Positions 8,921 through 17,010 of a stretch of 64,000 nt of DNA are shown here, one piece after another. Each line of letters starts with the position of its first letter. The stretch's first letter is position 1. This DNA is from Streptomyces spiralis (lineage in GTDB: Bacteria; Actinomycetota; Actinomycetes; Streptomycetales; Streptomycetaceae). The position numbers were made by a program, and so were the translations under genes. Below the pieces are notes generated by a model, which did not search any database, was not told where the DNA came from, and saw nothing but the letters and a program-made list of their open reading frames with translations. The stretch covers positions 1 to 64,000 of the forward strand of contig NZ_BNBC01000020.1 in NCBI RefSeq assembly GCF_014654675.1, given 5' to 3'.

Positions 8921-9574
8921 TCACCGGTCGGTGACGGTCCTCCACCTGGCGTCGGGAAAGACCGTCTCCCGAGAAAGAAAGGCGAGTTGGGCACGCTTCT
9001 CCGGCAGGTGCACGTCGGGCAGGTCGTTCTCCGGCAGGACGACGACCGGTCCCCGTTCGAACCCCTGCCGCAGAAAGCGGGCGATGGCCTTGTCGTTGCG
9101 CACGTCAGGGTCCACCACGATCCGCCTGCGGTCCAGGCCCAGCAGGAGGTGGGTCAGGACGGCGTGCAGCAGCGCCGCGGTCCAGCCGGGACGCCGGCCG
9201 TCCGCGCCGGCCGGGGCGAGCAGCAGGTGGAGGCCGATGTCACCGGGGCGGACCGGATAGCACTCGCTCACGCGGTCGGCCTCCGGCTCGTACGTCTGGA
9301 GCAGGGCGGCCGCGGTGCCGTCCTTGACCACCAGGAAGGCGTGGTGGGTGTCCAGGGTGTCCATGTGGGCGTAGACGTCCGCGACCTGGCTGCGCGTCAG
9401 GCCGGTCATGCCCCAGAAGGAGGCGCGTTCCTCGCTCACCCAGCGGTGGACGGTGCCGGCGTCGGTGTCCGGGTCCAGGGGCAGGACGCGGACGGTGCCG
9501 AAGCCGTCGACGACCTGCTCGTGGACGGCTTCGCGCTCGGCGGCGTACGGCACGTACGGCTCTGGGGTCGTCAC
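8921..9574 (-). CDS. GNAT acetyltransferase of the siderophore-biosynthesis type (IucB/MbtK-like)
   Basis: 217-residue acyltransferase. The pattern WVSEERASFWGMTGLTRSQV, the long beta-strand HAFLVVKDGTAAALLQTYEP, GDIGLHLLLAP and the C-terminal VDPDVRNDKAIARFLRQGFERG fits the Acetyltransf_8 group, which acylates N-hydroxy-amines or lysine/cadaverine side chains in hydroxamate siderophores. GTG at 9574 overlaps the TGA of the penicillin acylase gene (GTGA), so translation is coupled and the upstream open frame is discarded. Together with the iron box at 11892, the context points to siderophore formation or tailoring under iron starvation. Confidence 0.85.
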   Translation of the reverse strand: MTTPEPYVPYAAEREAVHEQVVDGFGTVRVLPLDPDTDAGTVHRWVSEERASFWGMTGLTRSQVADVYAHMDTLDTHHAFLVVKDGTAAALLQTYEPEADRVSECYPVRPGDIGLHLLLAPAGADGRRPGWTAALLHAVLTHLLLGLDRRRIVVDPDVRNDKAIARFLRQGFERGPVVVLPENDLPDVHLPEKRAQLAFLSRETVFPDARWRTVTDR

Positions 9575-11871
9575 AGGTCGGTCTCCTTCGTCAGGCGGGC
9601 CCAGTCGGTGACGACCGGGGCGAGGTCTCCGGCGGTCCACAGGGCGAGTTGGTCGTGGTGGTGGGGTGCGCCGGGCACGCCGTCGGCGCCGAGCGGCACC
9701 ACCCAGCGGCTGTTCTCGCGGTCGGCGAGGTCCCAGACGTAACGGGCCACCGGCCCGCGCGCGGCGAGATCGGTCAGCCCCGGCACGGCGGAGGTGCACA
9801 GCACGCAGTCGTGGTCACCGGCCAGACCGGGTTCGTCGTACGGCGCCCCGGCATCCGGCAGTGCCCGCCACGCGGCGAGGCGGTGCCGCTCCCCCCACGT
9901 CGTGGCGGGCCGGTCCGCCACCTCCTCCACGGCCGCGCGCACGATCGCCGGGCGGTCGATCCCGTACAGCTCCCGCGCCCCGAGGAGGATCTCCAGGGCG
10001 TGTCCGATGCGCGGGACGAGGGCCAGCCAGGGGAGGAACACCTCCGGGTAGGCGGGCGGTTCGGCGAGCGCGGCGAAGACGGGGTGGGCGGCGAGGCGGC
10101 GTACGACGGCCGTACGCACCGCCGCGTACGCCCCCGCGTCCTCGCTGCCCGCGTCCATGTGCCGGTCCCAGCGAAGGAGGCGGTCGCGCAGCCGGGCCGC
10201 CGCCGGGGACAGGCCGTCCAGGGCCGCCAGGTGGTCGAGCAGCGGGGCGGCGGAGGCGAGGTGGGTGTCGGTGTGGATCGCCGGCATGTCGCCGGCCGAC
10301 CACACGGCGCGCCCGGCGAGCAGGGCACGGATGCGGTCGGCGCGGTGCGGCGGGGCGAACTCGACGCCGAGCGGGGCTGCGGGGCCGCGCTGGTTCGCCA
10401 TCACGGCGACGCCGTCGGCCAGTCCGGCACGGGGCGGCTCGTGCCGGCCCTGCCAGTCGTGGCCGGGTTCCCAGGCCGGAACCGGGCGCAGACGGTTGTC
10501 CGGGGCGCGCAGCGGAACCCGGCCCGCGACCCGGTGCAGCACGCCTCCCTCGGTGTCGGCGGCCAGAACCACGTTGACCGGCTCGGCCCAGGCGTCGAAG
10601 GCACGGTCGACGTCCCCGACCCGGCGGGCGCGCAGGAGCGGCAGCAGCGCACCGAACCCGAGGTCACCGGTCACGCGGGGCGGGTAGCGGAGGCTGAGGG
10701 CGACGGGGTGCGCGAGGGAATCGTCCGGGCGGGGGCGGTCATCCGGTCCCTGGAGGGGGTCCCGGTACAGGCGGTGCAGGCCGTCCCGGCGCTCCGGACT
10801 CTCCGGGCCCCCCGAGCTCTCCGGCCTCTCCCGGCTCGCCGAACTCTGCGAGCTCGCCGAACTCTGCGGACCCGCCGGGTTCCCCGAGCCACCCGGTGTC
10901 GGTCCCTGGAGACCGCTCAGGCCCGCCGGCCCGTCCAGGCCCTCCGGGCCGCCCGCGATCACGGGGCCGCGGTCGGTCTCGACGATCTCCACCTCGACCG
11001 GGGCCTCGCCCGCGATCTCGACGGTCTCCGTGTGGCGGGCGGCGCGCCGCCAGGTGCCGTCGGGGCCGAGCGCCTCGATCCCGGCGCCCGTGCGGCGCAG
11101 GCGCTCCCGGTAGAGGTCCTGGTAGTCGGCCATGGCGTTGGTGATGGCCCAGGCGACCGTGCCGGTGTGGCCGAAGTGGGCGATGCCCGGGACGCCCGGG
11201 ACGGCGAGGCCGACCACGTCGAACTCCGGGCAGGCCAGCCGTATCTGCTGGTAGACACCGGGGTCCTCGATGAAGCGGTGCGGGTCTCCGGCGATCAGCG
11301 CCTGCCCGGTGACCGTACGCGCTCCGCTCACCAGCCAGCCGTTGCTGCCGGAGGTCCCGGGGCCGTCGGTGGCGAACAACTCGACCGCGCCGGGCCCGAG
11401 ACGGCGTACGACGTGCTCGCGCCACAGCTTGGCCGGGAAGCCGGCGAAGAGGATGTGCGCGCCGAGCCAGACGCCGAGCGGATGCCAGGGCTCCCAGTGA
11501 CCGGGGGCGAGGCCGGTCCCGGCGAACTCGGGGGCGCGCCGGGCGCCCTCGGCGAGCCCCTCGTTGACGCCTTCGGTGTACGCCCTTACCCAGTCGGCCG
11601 TCTCCGGGTCCTGTCGCTCCAGGGCCGCGAAACAGCGCCGGGCGGTGTCGGCGAGGCGGGCGCGCCGGGCGAAGACGTCCCAGGCGAGGGCGGTGGCGCC
11701 GAGGAAGGACGCCGAGGTGCCCTGTGCCCGGTGCCGCTCGACCTCCAGCTGCCAGGCGCGGTCCAGGGCGGTGACCCGGCCCTGGGCCCGGGCGAGGGCG
11801 CGGGGGCCGTCGGCGCGCAGGTGCGGAATGCCCCAGGCGTCGCGATGGACCTCGGCGGTCGTCGTGTGCAT
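9571..11871 (-). CDS. Penicillin acylase family N-terminal nucleophile hydrolase, iron-regulated
   Basis: 766 residues. The alpha region starts with HRDAWGIPHLRADG and GRVTALDRAWQLEVERHRAQG. The autoprocessing and catalytic serine is Ser176 in TSGSNGWLVSG, followed by beta-chain motifs DPHRFIEDPGVYQQIRLACP and WAITNAMADYQDLY. There is no signal peptide, unlike secreted penicillin acylases, so it likely acts in the cytosol. About 55 Gly/Pro/Ser-rich residues (near 10,770-10,960) interrupt the beta chain; they look like a repeat expansion in a surface loop. The gene starts 20 bases from the iron box and overlaps the siderophore-type GNAT gene. A penicillin-amidase gene named desG has been proposed for arylated desferrioxamines; this could be its counterpart. 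Confidence 0.88.
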   Translation of the reverse strand: MHTTTAEVHRDAWGIPHLRADGPRALARAQGRVTALDRAWQLEVERHRAQGTSASFLGATALAWDVFARRARLADTARRCFAALERQDPETADWVRAYTEGVNEGLAEGARRAPEFAGTGLAPGHWEPWHPLGVWLGAHILFAGFPAKLWREHVVRRLGPGAVELFATDGPGTSGSNGWLVSGARTVTGQALIAGDPHRFIEDPGVYQQIRLACPEFDVVGLAVPGVPGIAHFGHTGTVAWAITNAMADYQDLYRERLRRTGAGIEALGPDGTWRRAARHTETVEIAGEAPVEVEIVETDRGPVIAGGPEGLDGPAGLSGLQGPTPGGSGNPAGPQSSASSQSSASRERPESSGGPESPERRDGLHRLYRDPLQGPDDRPRPDDSLAHPVALSLRYPPRVTGDLGFGALLPLLRARRVGDVDRAFDAWAEPVNVVLAADTEGGVLHRVAGRVPLRAPDNRLRPVPAWEPGHDWQGRHEPPRAGLADGVAVMANQRGPAAPLGVEFAPPHRADRIRALLAGRAVWSAGDMPAIHTDTHLASAAPLLDHLAALDGLSPAAARLRDRLLRWDRHMDAGSEDAGAYAAVRTAVVRRLAAHPVFAALAEPPAYPEVFLPWLALVPRIGHALEILLGARELYGIDRPAIVRAAVEEVADRPATTWGERHRLAAWRALPDAGAPYDEPGLAGDHDCVLCTSAVPGLTDLAARGPVARYVWDLADRENSRWVVPLGADGVPGAPHHHDQLALWTAGDLAPVVTDWARLTKETDL

Positions 11872-11891
11872 CCACCCACCCCAATCTGATC

Positions 11892-11906
11892 AGGTTAGGC
11901 TAACCT
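11892..11906. promoter_or_regulatory. Iron box (DmdR1/IdeR operator)
   Basis: AGGTTAGGCTAACCT is a perfect 15-bp dyad around a central G and matches the actinobacterial iron box consensus (TTAGGTTAGGCTAACCTAA family). It lies 20 bases upstream of the penicillin acylase start, so Fe(II)-DmdR1 should repress that gene and the coupled GNAT when iron is plentiful. The divergent HhH-GPD gene begins 88 bases away on the other side and could also be affected. Confidence 0.88.
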
Positions 11907-11994
11907 AACTCAAGCTTGCGGACGGCGGAAACGGGGGCGCCAGGGGAGGTACGGCCCGGCTGCGGGCCGGCGCCTGACGGGCGATCATCGGGGC

Positions 11995-12618
11995 ATGGAC
12001 GTCACCCTGCACCTCGCCCAGGACCCCGAGGCCGACGAGCTCCTCGGCCGCAGTCCGCTCGCCGCGCTGGTCGGGATGCTGCTGGACCAGCAGATCCCGA
12101 TGGAGTGGGCGTTCAAGGGACCGGCCACGATCGTCCGGCGCATGGGCACCGCGGACCTGGACGCCCACGAGATCGTGGCGTTCGAGCCGGAGACCTTCGC
12201 CCGGCTGCTGTCGGACAAGCCGGCGGTGCACCGCTATCCGGGGTCGATGGCCAAACGGATCCAGGCGCTGTGCCACTACCTGGTCGAGCACTACGACGGC
12301 GATCCCGAGGCCATCTGGCGGGACGTGGACAGCGGTCCCGAGCTGCTGCGCCGGCTCGAGGAGCTGCCCGGGTTCGGCAAGCAGAAGGCGCAGATCTTCC
12401 TCGCGCTGCTCGGCAAGCAGCTCGGAGTGCGCCCGGAGGGCTGGCGGGAGGCCGCGGGGGCGTACGGCGAGCCGGAGTCCTTCCGGTCCGTCGCGGACAT
12501 CACCGGGCCCGACTCGCTGGCCAGGGTGCGGGCGCACAAGCAGGAGTTGAAGGCCGCCGCCAAGGCGGCCGAGAAGGCCAGGACGTCACCCAAGGCGTCG
12601 AAGCCCGCCGGCCAGTGA
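11995..12618 (+). CDS. HhH-GPD-type base excision DNA repair protein
   Basis: 207 residues, all helical. ALVGMLLDQQIPMEWAFKGPATIVRRM matches the N-terminal part of the HhH-GPD glycosylase fold, and ELPGFGKQKAQIFLALLGKQLGVRPEGW is the helix-hairpin-helix. The catalytic aspartate normally found about 20 residues after the hairpin is not obvious here (PEGW occupies that area), as in the uncharacterised actinobacterial subgroup of this superfamily. The C-terminus is a Lys/Ala-rich tail that could bind DNA. Glycosylase activity is therefore doubtful and the substrate unknown. Confidence 0.82.
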   Translation: MDVTLHLAQDPEADELLGRSPLAALVGMLLDQQIPMEWAFKGPATIVRRMGTADLDAHEIVAFEPETFARLLSDKPAVHRYPGSMAKRIQALCHYLVEHYDGDPEAIWRDVDSGPELLRRLEELPGFGKQKAQIFLALLGKQLGVRPEGWREAAGAYGEPESFRSVADITGPDSLARVRAHKQELKAAAKAAEKARTSPKASKPAGQ

Positions 12619-12763
12619 CCGCCGGAGCCCGTGCCCGAAGCCGGTACCCGAAATCGATGGCCGAAGTCGGCGGCCGAAGTCGACGGCCGGAGCGGGTACG
12701 CCAGGTCAGCCGAACGGACCGTCAGCGGTGGCGGCCCGGCCGCGTCCGTTCGCAGCATGAAGC

Positions 12764-13468
12764 ATGAGCGAGCCACCGAGCGGCGGACCGGAAGGGCCGG
12801 GGTACGACGACCGCCACGTCCACGCGGCACGTGAGGCACGGGACGCCCGGTCCGCGTCGTCGCAGGCGTCCGCGCCGCACTCCGCACCGCCTCACGAACC
12901 GCCGTTGGAAGGGCCCCTGCACTTCCTCTCCCGCACCGCCTGGCAGGCCGTCCTCGTCACCGGCGTCGCCGCTCTGATCCTGGGCATCCTCGTGCTGCTG
13001 TGGCCCGGTGCCTCGCTGGTGGCCGCCGGAGTCCTCTTCGGCGTCTATCTCGTGGTCAGCGGAGTGCTCCAGCTGGTCTCGGCCTTCGGCACCCACCGGA
13101 CGACCTCGCTGCGCGTGCTGGCCTTCGCCAGCGGCGCCCTGTCGATCCTGCTGGGCCTGTTCTGCTTCCGGGGCGCCATGCAGTCGATCCTGCTGCTCGC
13201 CCTGTGGATCGGCATCGGCTGGCTGATCCGCGGGATCACGCAGACCATCGCCGCCATCCACGACCGTACGGCTCCCGCGCGCGGCTGGCAGATCTTCCTC
13301 GGCATCGTCACCTTCGTCGCCGGGATCGTGCTGATCGACTCGCCGCTGGAGTCGGTCGCCGTGCTCACCCTGGTCGGCGGCTGGTGGCTGGTGGTGGTCG
13401 GCGTCATGGAGATCGTCACCGCCTTCCGCGTACGCCGTCACGCCGAGACCGTTCCGCGTCAGCTGTGA
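12764..13468 (+). CDS. HdeD-like (DUF308) membrane protein
   Basis: 234 residues. A hydrophilic N-terminus of about 55 residues precedes six membrane helices arranged in pairs, such as WQAVLVTGVAALILGILVLLWP and ASLVAAGVLFGVYLVVSGVLQLVSAF. The spacing and the repeating GxxxLxxP/VSGxxxL pattern are those of HdeD, which supports acid resistance in enterobacteria; the actinobacterial role is unknown. The 145-base spacer before it contains short degenerate copies of GGCCGAAGTCG. Confidence 0.85.
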   Translation: MSEPPSGGPEGPGYDDRHVHAAREARDARSASSQASAPHSAPPHEPPLEGPLHFLSRTAWQAVLVTGVAALILGILVLLWPGASLVAAGVLFGVYLVVSGVLQLVSAFGTHRTTSLRVLAFASGALSILLGLFCFRGAMQSILLLALWIGIGWLIRGITQTIAAIHDRTAPARGWQIFLGIVTFVAGIVLIDSPLESVAVLTLVGGWWLVVVGVMEIVTAFRVRRHAETVPRQL

Positions 13469-13552
13469 ACGCCGTCGACCGCCGCCCGCGGGATACGCCG
13501 AGCGGGCGGTTCGGCCGGCCGGCGCGGTGAACGTCGTACGGACGCCGGGGAC

Positions 13553-14083
13553 ATGACCGACGTGAGCACAGCACCCGCCGCACCACGCGCCGCCCACACG
13601 GCCGGCCGCGTCGGCCGCGTCGGCCGCGCGCGCTGCACGGACCGCGTGCGCCTCACGGACCACATGGGCTTCGCGGGCCGCGTGGGCCGCGTGGGCCTCA
13701 CCGGCCGCTCCGGCCGCCGTCCCGTGCGCCCCGCGCGAAGCCGGATCGTCTGCCTGCGGACGCTCGTGCTGCTGCTCGCCCTCCTGATGCCCGGCGGGCC
13801 CGTCGCGGCGTACGGGGTGTACGGGTCGTACGGGGCACACGCGGTGCCCCTCGTGGCGGTGGCCGGCGGGCCGGTCTGCGCCGCCGCCGAGCACGAGACC
13901 CCCGACTCCGCACTGCGCACCTCCGTGCGGGTCAGCGTGCGCGTCGGTGGACCGCCCCTGCGGCCCACGCCCCCGTCCGCGCCGGTGTCCGCGCACGCGG
14001 CGGACCGCCCCGCACACACGCGCGTGCCCTCGCACCCTCCGTACCGCCTGCACGCGCTGCGCTGCGTGGTCCTGCGCTGCTGA
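13553..14083 (+). CDS. Hypothetical protein with GRVGR repeats and one membrane segment
   Basis: 176 residues. The N-terminal third is basic and repetitive (GRVGRVGRA, FAGRVGRVG), followed by one hydrophobic segment (IVCLRTLVLLLALLMPGG) and a Pro/Ala/His-rich tail ending LRCVVLRC. I do not recognise a family. The opposite strand is also open through this stretch because of the GGCCGCGT repeat, so the coding strand is not certain. The plus strand is preferred for the hydrophobic segment and the downstream small gene in the same direction. Confidence 0.5.
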   Translation: MTDVSTAPAAPRAAHTAGRVGRVGRARCTDRVRLTDHMGFAGRVGRVGLTGRSGRRPVRPARSRIVCLRTLVLLLALLMPGGPVAAYGVYGSYGAHAVPLVAVAGGPVCAAAEHETPDSALRTSVRVSVRVGGPPLRPTPPSAPVSAHAADRPAHTRVPSHPPYRLHALRCVVLRC

Positions 14084-14174
14084 GCCGGCCGGCACGCCTG
14101 CCCGGTCAGTTCATCAGCAAGCTCGGCCGGCTCAGCACGCCCGGCCGAGCACGTCCAGGAAGCGAAGTACAGCC

Positions 14175-14357
14175 ATGCCCGTCGATCCCTACGCGGTCCT
14201 GCGCGCCCTCGTGCGCGCGGAGGCCGCCCGCAGCGCGCCCAAGCCGCCGCACCCACCTGTGAAGGAAGCTCATCGGCAGGAACCCCGTCGGCAGGAAACT
14301 GATCGGCCCGAGCCGGGCGAACCCCGCCCGGCCGCCGCCGAACCCGACCGCGGCTGA
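14175..14357 (+). CDS. Small conserved hypothetical protein (MPVDPYAVLRALVRAEAAR)
   Basis: 60 residues: an amphipathic helix at the N-terminus followed by a proline- and glutamate-rich tail with a QEPRRQETDRPEP pattern. The start follows an AGGAAG at about 14157. It lies 91 bases behind the previous small gene. No function is recognised. Confidence 0.6.
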   Translation: MPVDPYAVLRALVRAEAARSAPKPPHPPVKEAHRQEPRRQETDRPEPGEPRPAAAEPDRG

Positions 14358-14533
14358 CCGTCGAGCGGTCGAGCCGGGTGCCGGGACGGCGGACGGTCCC
14401 GGCACCCGGCTCACTCGGCGTCCGGCTCACCGCGACCATGATCCTGGTTCGCCCGGGTTTGCCGCGGCATTTCCAGAGCCGCACTGCGGCGGCGAGGCTG
14501 CGCCCGGAAGGTCTTGACCGGTAGGCTTTCCGT

Positions 14534-14830
14534 GTGATCTTCAAGCGCATCGGAAACGGCCGGCCGTACCCCGACCACGGCCGGGAAAGCACCCGGCAGT
14601 GGGCGGACGTCGCGCCGCGCCCGGTCCGCCTCGATCAGCTCGTGACCACCAAGCAGCAGCTCGACCTGGAGACCCTGCTGGCGGAGGACTCGACCTTCTA
14701 CGGCGACCTCTTCGCGCATGTCGTGAAGTGGCAGGGCGACCTGTATCTGGAGGACGGACTGCACCGCGCGGTCCGGGCGGCGCTGCAGCAGCGCCAGGTG
14801 CTGCACGCACGCGTGCTCGAACTGGACTGA
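14534..14830 (+). CDS. Conserved small protein with a ParB/sulfiredoxin-like motif
   Basis: 98 residues. The run VRLDQLVTTKQQLDLETLL... ending LYLEDGLHRAVRAALQQR contains a D-G-x-H-R element after a hydrophobic strand, like the ParB/Srx nucleotide-binding fold. Related actinobacterial proteins sometimes carry toxin-antitoxin names, but no partner toxin is next to it. GTG at 14534 is preceded by TAGGCT, a -10-like hexamer six bases upstream, which suggests a leaderless transcript. The function is inferred only from the motif. Confidence 0.75.
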   Translation: MIFKRIGNGRPYPDHGRESTRQWADVAPRPVRLDQLVTTKQQLDLETLLAEDSTFYGDLFAHVVKWQGDLYLEDGLHRAVRAALQQRQVLHARVLELD

Positions 14831-14971
14831 CTCGACCGGACCGAGCCCACGGCCCGCATCGCCCGGCGGACACCGGCCATTCGGTGACGGCTTGGACCTT
14901 TCGGGTTCTGCTGAGCCGGATCCAATGATCATCTAGTAGGAATCGCCGCTCCCGCGCACTACGCTGCGCCC

Positions 14972-15619
14972 ATGAGCATGCTGACGCCCCCCGGCATGGG
15001 CGGGCAGTACCGGATCACGGGGAACAAGTACCCCCGAATGCGCAGGCCCCGGCGGCACGGCAGGCTCGTGCTCCTGGTCGTCGCCTCCGCCGCCGTGCTC
15101 GGCGTGATCGGGTGGGGCACGCTGCAGCTCATCGACGTCTTCGCCGGCGGCAAGAAGGCCTCGGCGGCCGGCGCCGGGACGCACTGCGCGACCGACACGG
15201 CGGCCAAGACCGGGCCCTCGCCGGCGCGCACCGTTCGTGCGCTGCCCAAGCCGGGCCAGATCACCGTCAACGTCCTCAACGCCACGCCCCGCAGCGGACT
15301 CGCCAAGCAGACCGCCGACGAGCTGAAGAAGCGCGGCTTCCGCATCGGCCAGGTGGGCAACGCGACCAAGGAGTTCGACAAGAAGGTCAAGGGCTCCGGG
15401 ATACTGCTCGGCCCCGCGTCGTCCCTCAACACCTCGCTGCCGGTGCTCGCCACCCAGCTCCCGGGCGCCGAAAGCCGCACCGACACCCGCAAGGGCACCG
15501 ACGTCGACCTGATCATCGGCGACGGTTTCAAGCAGCTGGCCCAGAAGCCGGCCGCCGACAAGGCCCTGGCCGCCCTGACCGCACCGCAGCCGGCGTCCAC
15601 CGCGAAGAAGGGCTGCTGA
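14972..15619 (+). CDS. LytR_C domain membrane-anchored protein
   Basis: 215 residues. A basic cytosolic N-terminus (YPRMRRPRRHGR) precedes a single membrane helix LVLLVVASAAVLGVIGWGTLQL. An extracytoplasmic domain from about residue 92 follows, with ITVNVLNATPRSGLAKQTADELKKRGF, the signature of the LytR C-terminal domain found alone or at the end of LytR-CpsA-Psr ligases. It is probably a cell-envelope protein. A TACGCT -10-like box seven bases before the ATG suggests a leaderless start. It is convergent with upp. Confidence 0.88.
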   Translation: MSMLTPPGMGGQYRITGNKYPRMRRPRRHGRLVLLVVASAAVLGVIGWGTLQLIDVFAGGKKASAAGAGTHCATDTAAKTGPSPARTVRALPKPGQITVNVLNATPRSGLAKQTADELKKRGFRIGQVGNATKEFDKKVKGSGILLGPASSLNTSLPVLATQLPGAESRTDTRKGTDVDLIIGDGFKQLAQKPAADKALAALTAPQPASTAKKGC

Positions 15620-15701
15620 GCGGACGCCGGGCCCCGATCCGTGCGACGGGCCGGGCCGATCTCCGTAAGGCGGCCCGCCCGGCCGTCCGATCAAGCCTCG
15701 G

Positions 15702-16337
15702 CTACTCGGCCGCCCCGTACATGCGGTCGCCCGCGTCGCCGAGGCCGGGCACGATGTAGCCGTTCTCGTTGAGGCGTTCGTCGACCGACGCCGTCACGAC
15801 CGTCACCGGGGTGCCCGCCAGGTCGCGTTCCATCACCGCGACGCCCTCGGGCGCGGCCAGCAGCACCACCGCGGTCACGTCGTCGGCGCCGCGCCTGATC
15901 AGCTCCTGGATCGCCGCGACCAGCGTGCCGCCGGTGGCGAGCATCGGGTCGAGGACGTACACCTGACGGCCGGAGAGGTCCTCCGGCATGCGCGTGGCGT
16001 ACGTGGAGGCCTGCAGCGTCTCCTCGTTGCGGATCATGCCCAGGAAGCCCACCTCGGCGGTCGGCAGCAGCCGCACCATGCCGTCCAGCATGCCGAGCCC
16101 GGCCCGCAGGATCGGCACCACCAGCGGGCGCGGGTGGGAGAGCTTGACGCCGGTGGTCTCGGCGACCGGCGTGTTGATGTCGACCTGTTCGGTGCGCACG
16201 TCCCGGGTCGCCTCGTAGGCGAGCAGGGTGACCAGCTCGTCGGCGAGCCGGCGGAAGGTGGCGGAGTCGGTGCGGCGGTCGCGCAGCGTGGTGAGCTTGT
16301 GGGCGACCAGGGGGTGGTCGACGACGTGGAGACGCAT
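15702..16337 (-). CDS. upp: Uracil phosphoribosyltransferase
   Basis: 211 residues, the normal length for Upp. It converts uracil and PRPP to UMP in pyrimidine salvage. It begins MRLHVVDHPLVAHKLTTLRD, has PILRAGLGMLDGM, the PRPP-binding loop YVLDPMLATGGTLVAAI, and the uracil-binding C-terminal GYIVPGLGDAGDRMYG. The open frame continues far upstream, but the ATG at 16337 gives the family N-terminus. It is the flanking gene of the conserved upp-tadA segment in streptomycetes. Confidence 0.97.
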   Translation of the reverse strand: MRLHVVDHPLVAHKLTTLRDRRTDSATFRRLADELVTLLAYEATRDVRTEQVDINTPVAETTGVKLSHPRPLVVPILRAGLGMLDGMVRLLPTAEVGFLGMIRNEETLQASTYATRMPEDLSGRQVYVLDPMLATGGTLVAAIQELIRRGADDVTAVVLLAAPEGVAVMERDLAGTPVTVVTASVDERLNENGYIVPGLGDAGDRMYGAAE

Positions 16338-16444
16338 GAGCCAACAGTAACCGGGCCCGGAACCGGGTCGCCCGCCACCACCTGCGGCCCGTCCGCGGCC
16401 CGTTCCAGCCCTCCGCGCCACCGTCCGCCCGTTCCCTTCCGCGC

Positions 16445-16488
16445 TGTTGTGGCGTCGGACCCGCCGTGTTGTGGCGTCGGACCCGCCG
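16445..16488. repeat. Perfect 22-bp tandem duplication
   Basis: Two identical 22-base copies (16445-16466 and 16467-16488), each beginning TGTTGTGGCGTCGG, about 110 bases upstream of the upp start. The exact identity suggests a recent slippage event. Confidence 0.9.
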
Positions 16489-16708
16489 TCCGAGGGAAAG
16501 TGGGAGGGACGGAACCGGGGGTGGTGAGCCCATGCCCGGCCGGCGGTCCCACGAGGATCCGGCGCCGAACACCGCGGACGACGAGCGCCTTCGGCGCCGC
16601 GCGTCGCGCTCGCAGACCACTGTTCCGCCCGGTTCCGCTCGTAGGCCACTGCGGGGAACCCGGGAGAACACGGGCGGCACGGGGAAGAGAACTGGGGCAG
16701 TACACAGA

Positions 16709-16750
16709 AGGAAGAAGGCCGACACCGCGAGGAAGAAGGCCGACACCAGC
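16709..16750. repeat. 21-bp tandem repeat, two copies
   Basis: Two near-identical 21-base units beginning AGGAAGAAGGCCGACACC. In one frame they encode RKKADTA-type heptapeptides. They lie in the region upstream of the TadA-associated gene. Confidence 0.85.
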
Positions 16751-16957
16751 GCCGACGCTCCGGGGCGGGCCGTGCGTGCCCGCCGGGCAAAGCCGCGTAC
16801 GATCCGCAGGTGGCGGCAACTAGTGCGCTGGTGAGTGCTTTACCGACGGACGACAAAACAGCCGGACACAGGGAGTCGAAGACATCCCCTGAACGCCTTG
16901 TTTCTGCCACGATTCCGAGTGGGTGGGGCTCGGAGCCCAGCTCTCTCCGCCCAGAAC

Positions 16958-16975
16958 CTCCGCCGGGGGGACCCC
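16958..16975. repeat. Interspersed G/C-rich element, copy 1
   Basis: CTCCGCCGGGGGGACCCC occurs here and again, identically, at 21528-21545. Both copies are intergenic and upstream of plus-strand genes. The second sits inside a larger streptomycete intergenic repeat. Confidence 0.75.
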
Positions 16976-17010
16976 CAACCGGCACGCCTACGACCAGTGG
17001 GAGAGTCACG

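Larger units (their letters stand above)
16338..17010. other. Long intergenic region between upp and the TadA-associated gene, with short tandem repeats
   Basis: 673 bases without a convincing gene. It carries two short tandem duplications and a copy of an interspersed G/C element, listed separately. A frame at 16532-16834 (MPGRRSHEDPAPN...) is open, but it is Arg-rich and includes one tandem repeat. I treat it as probably non-coding, though a short basic protein cannot be excluded. Promoters for the divergent genes must lie here. Confidence 0.5.

Noticed and set aside
13590..13710. CRISPR-like or regulatory repeat from GGCCGCGTC units
   Set aside because: The units are adjacent, short and vary; they are simple coding low complexity.
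12722..14095. Long open frame on the minus strand opposite the HdeD-like and GRVGR genes
   Set aside because: It is low-complexity (repeated AHAARE/ADAADAA and Gln/Asp-rich runs) caused by G+C-rich third positions and GGCCGC repeats; the HdeD-like protein on the other strand has clear membrane helices.
16532..16834. Possible small Arg-rich protein upstream of the TadA-associated gene
   Set aside because: It has no good ribosome site, a tandem repeat in the frame and no protein-like features.
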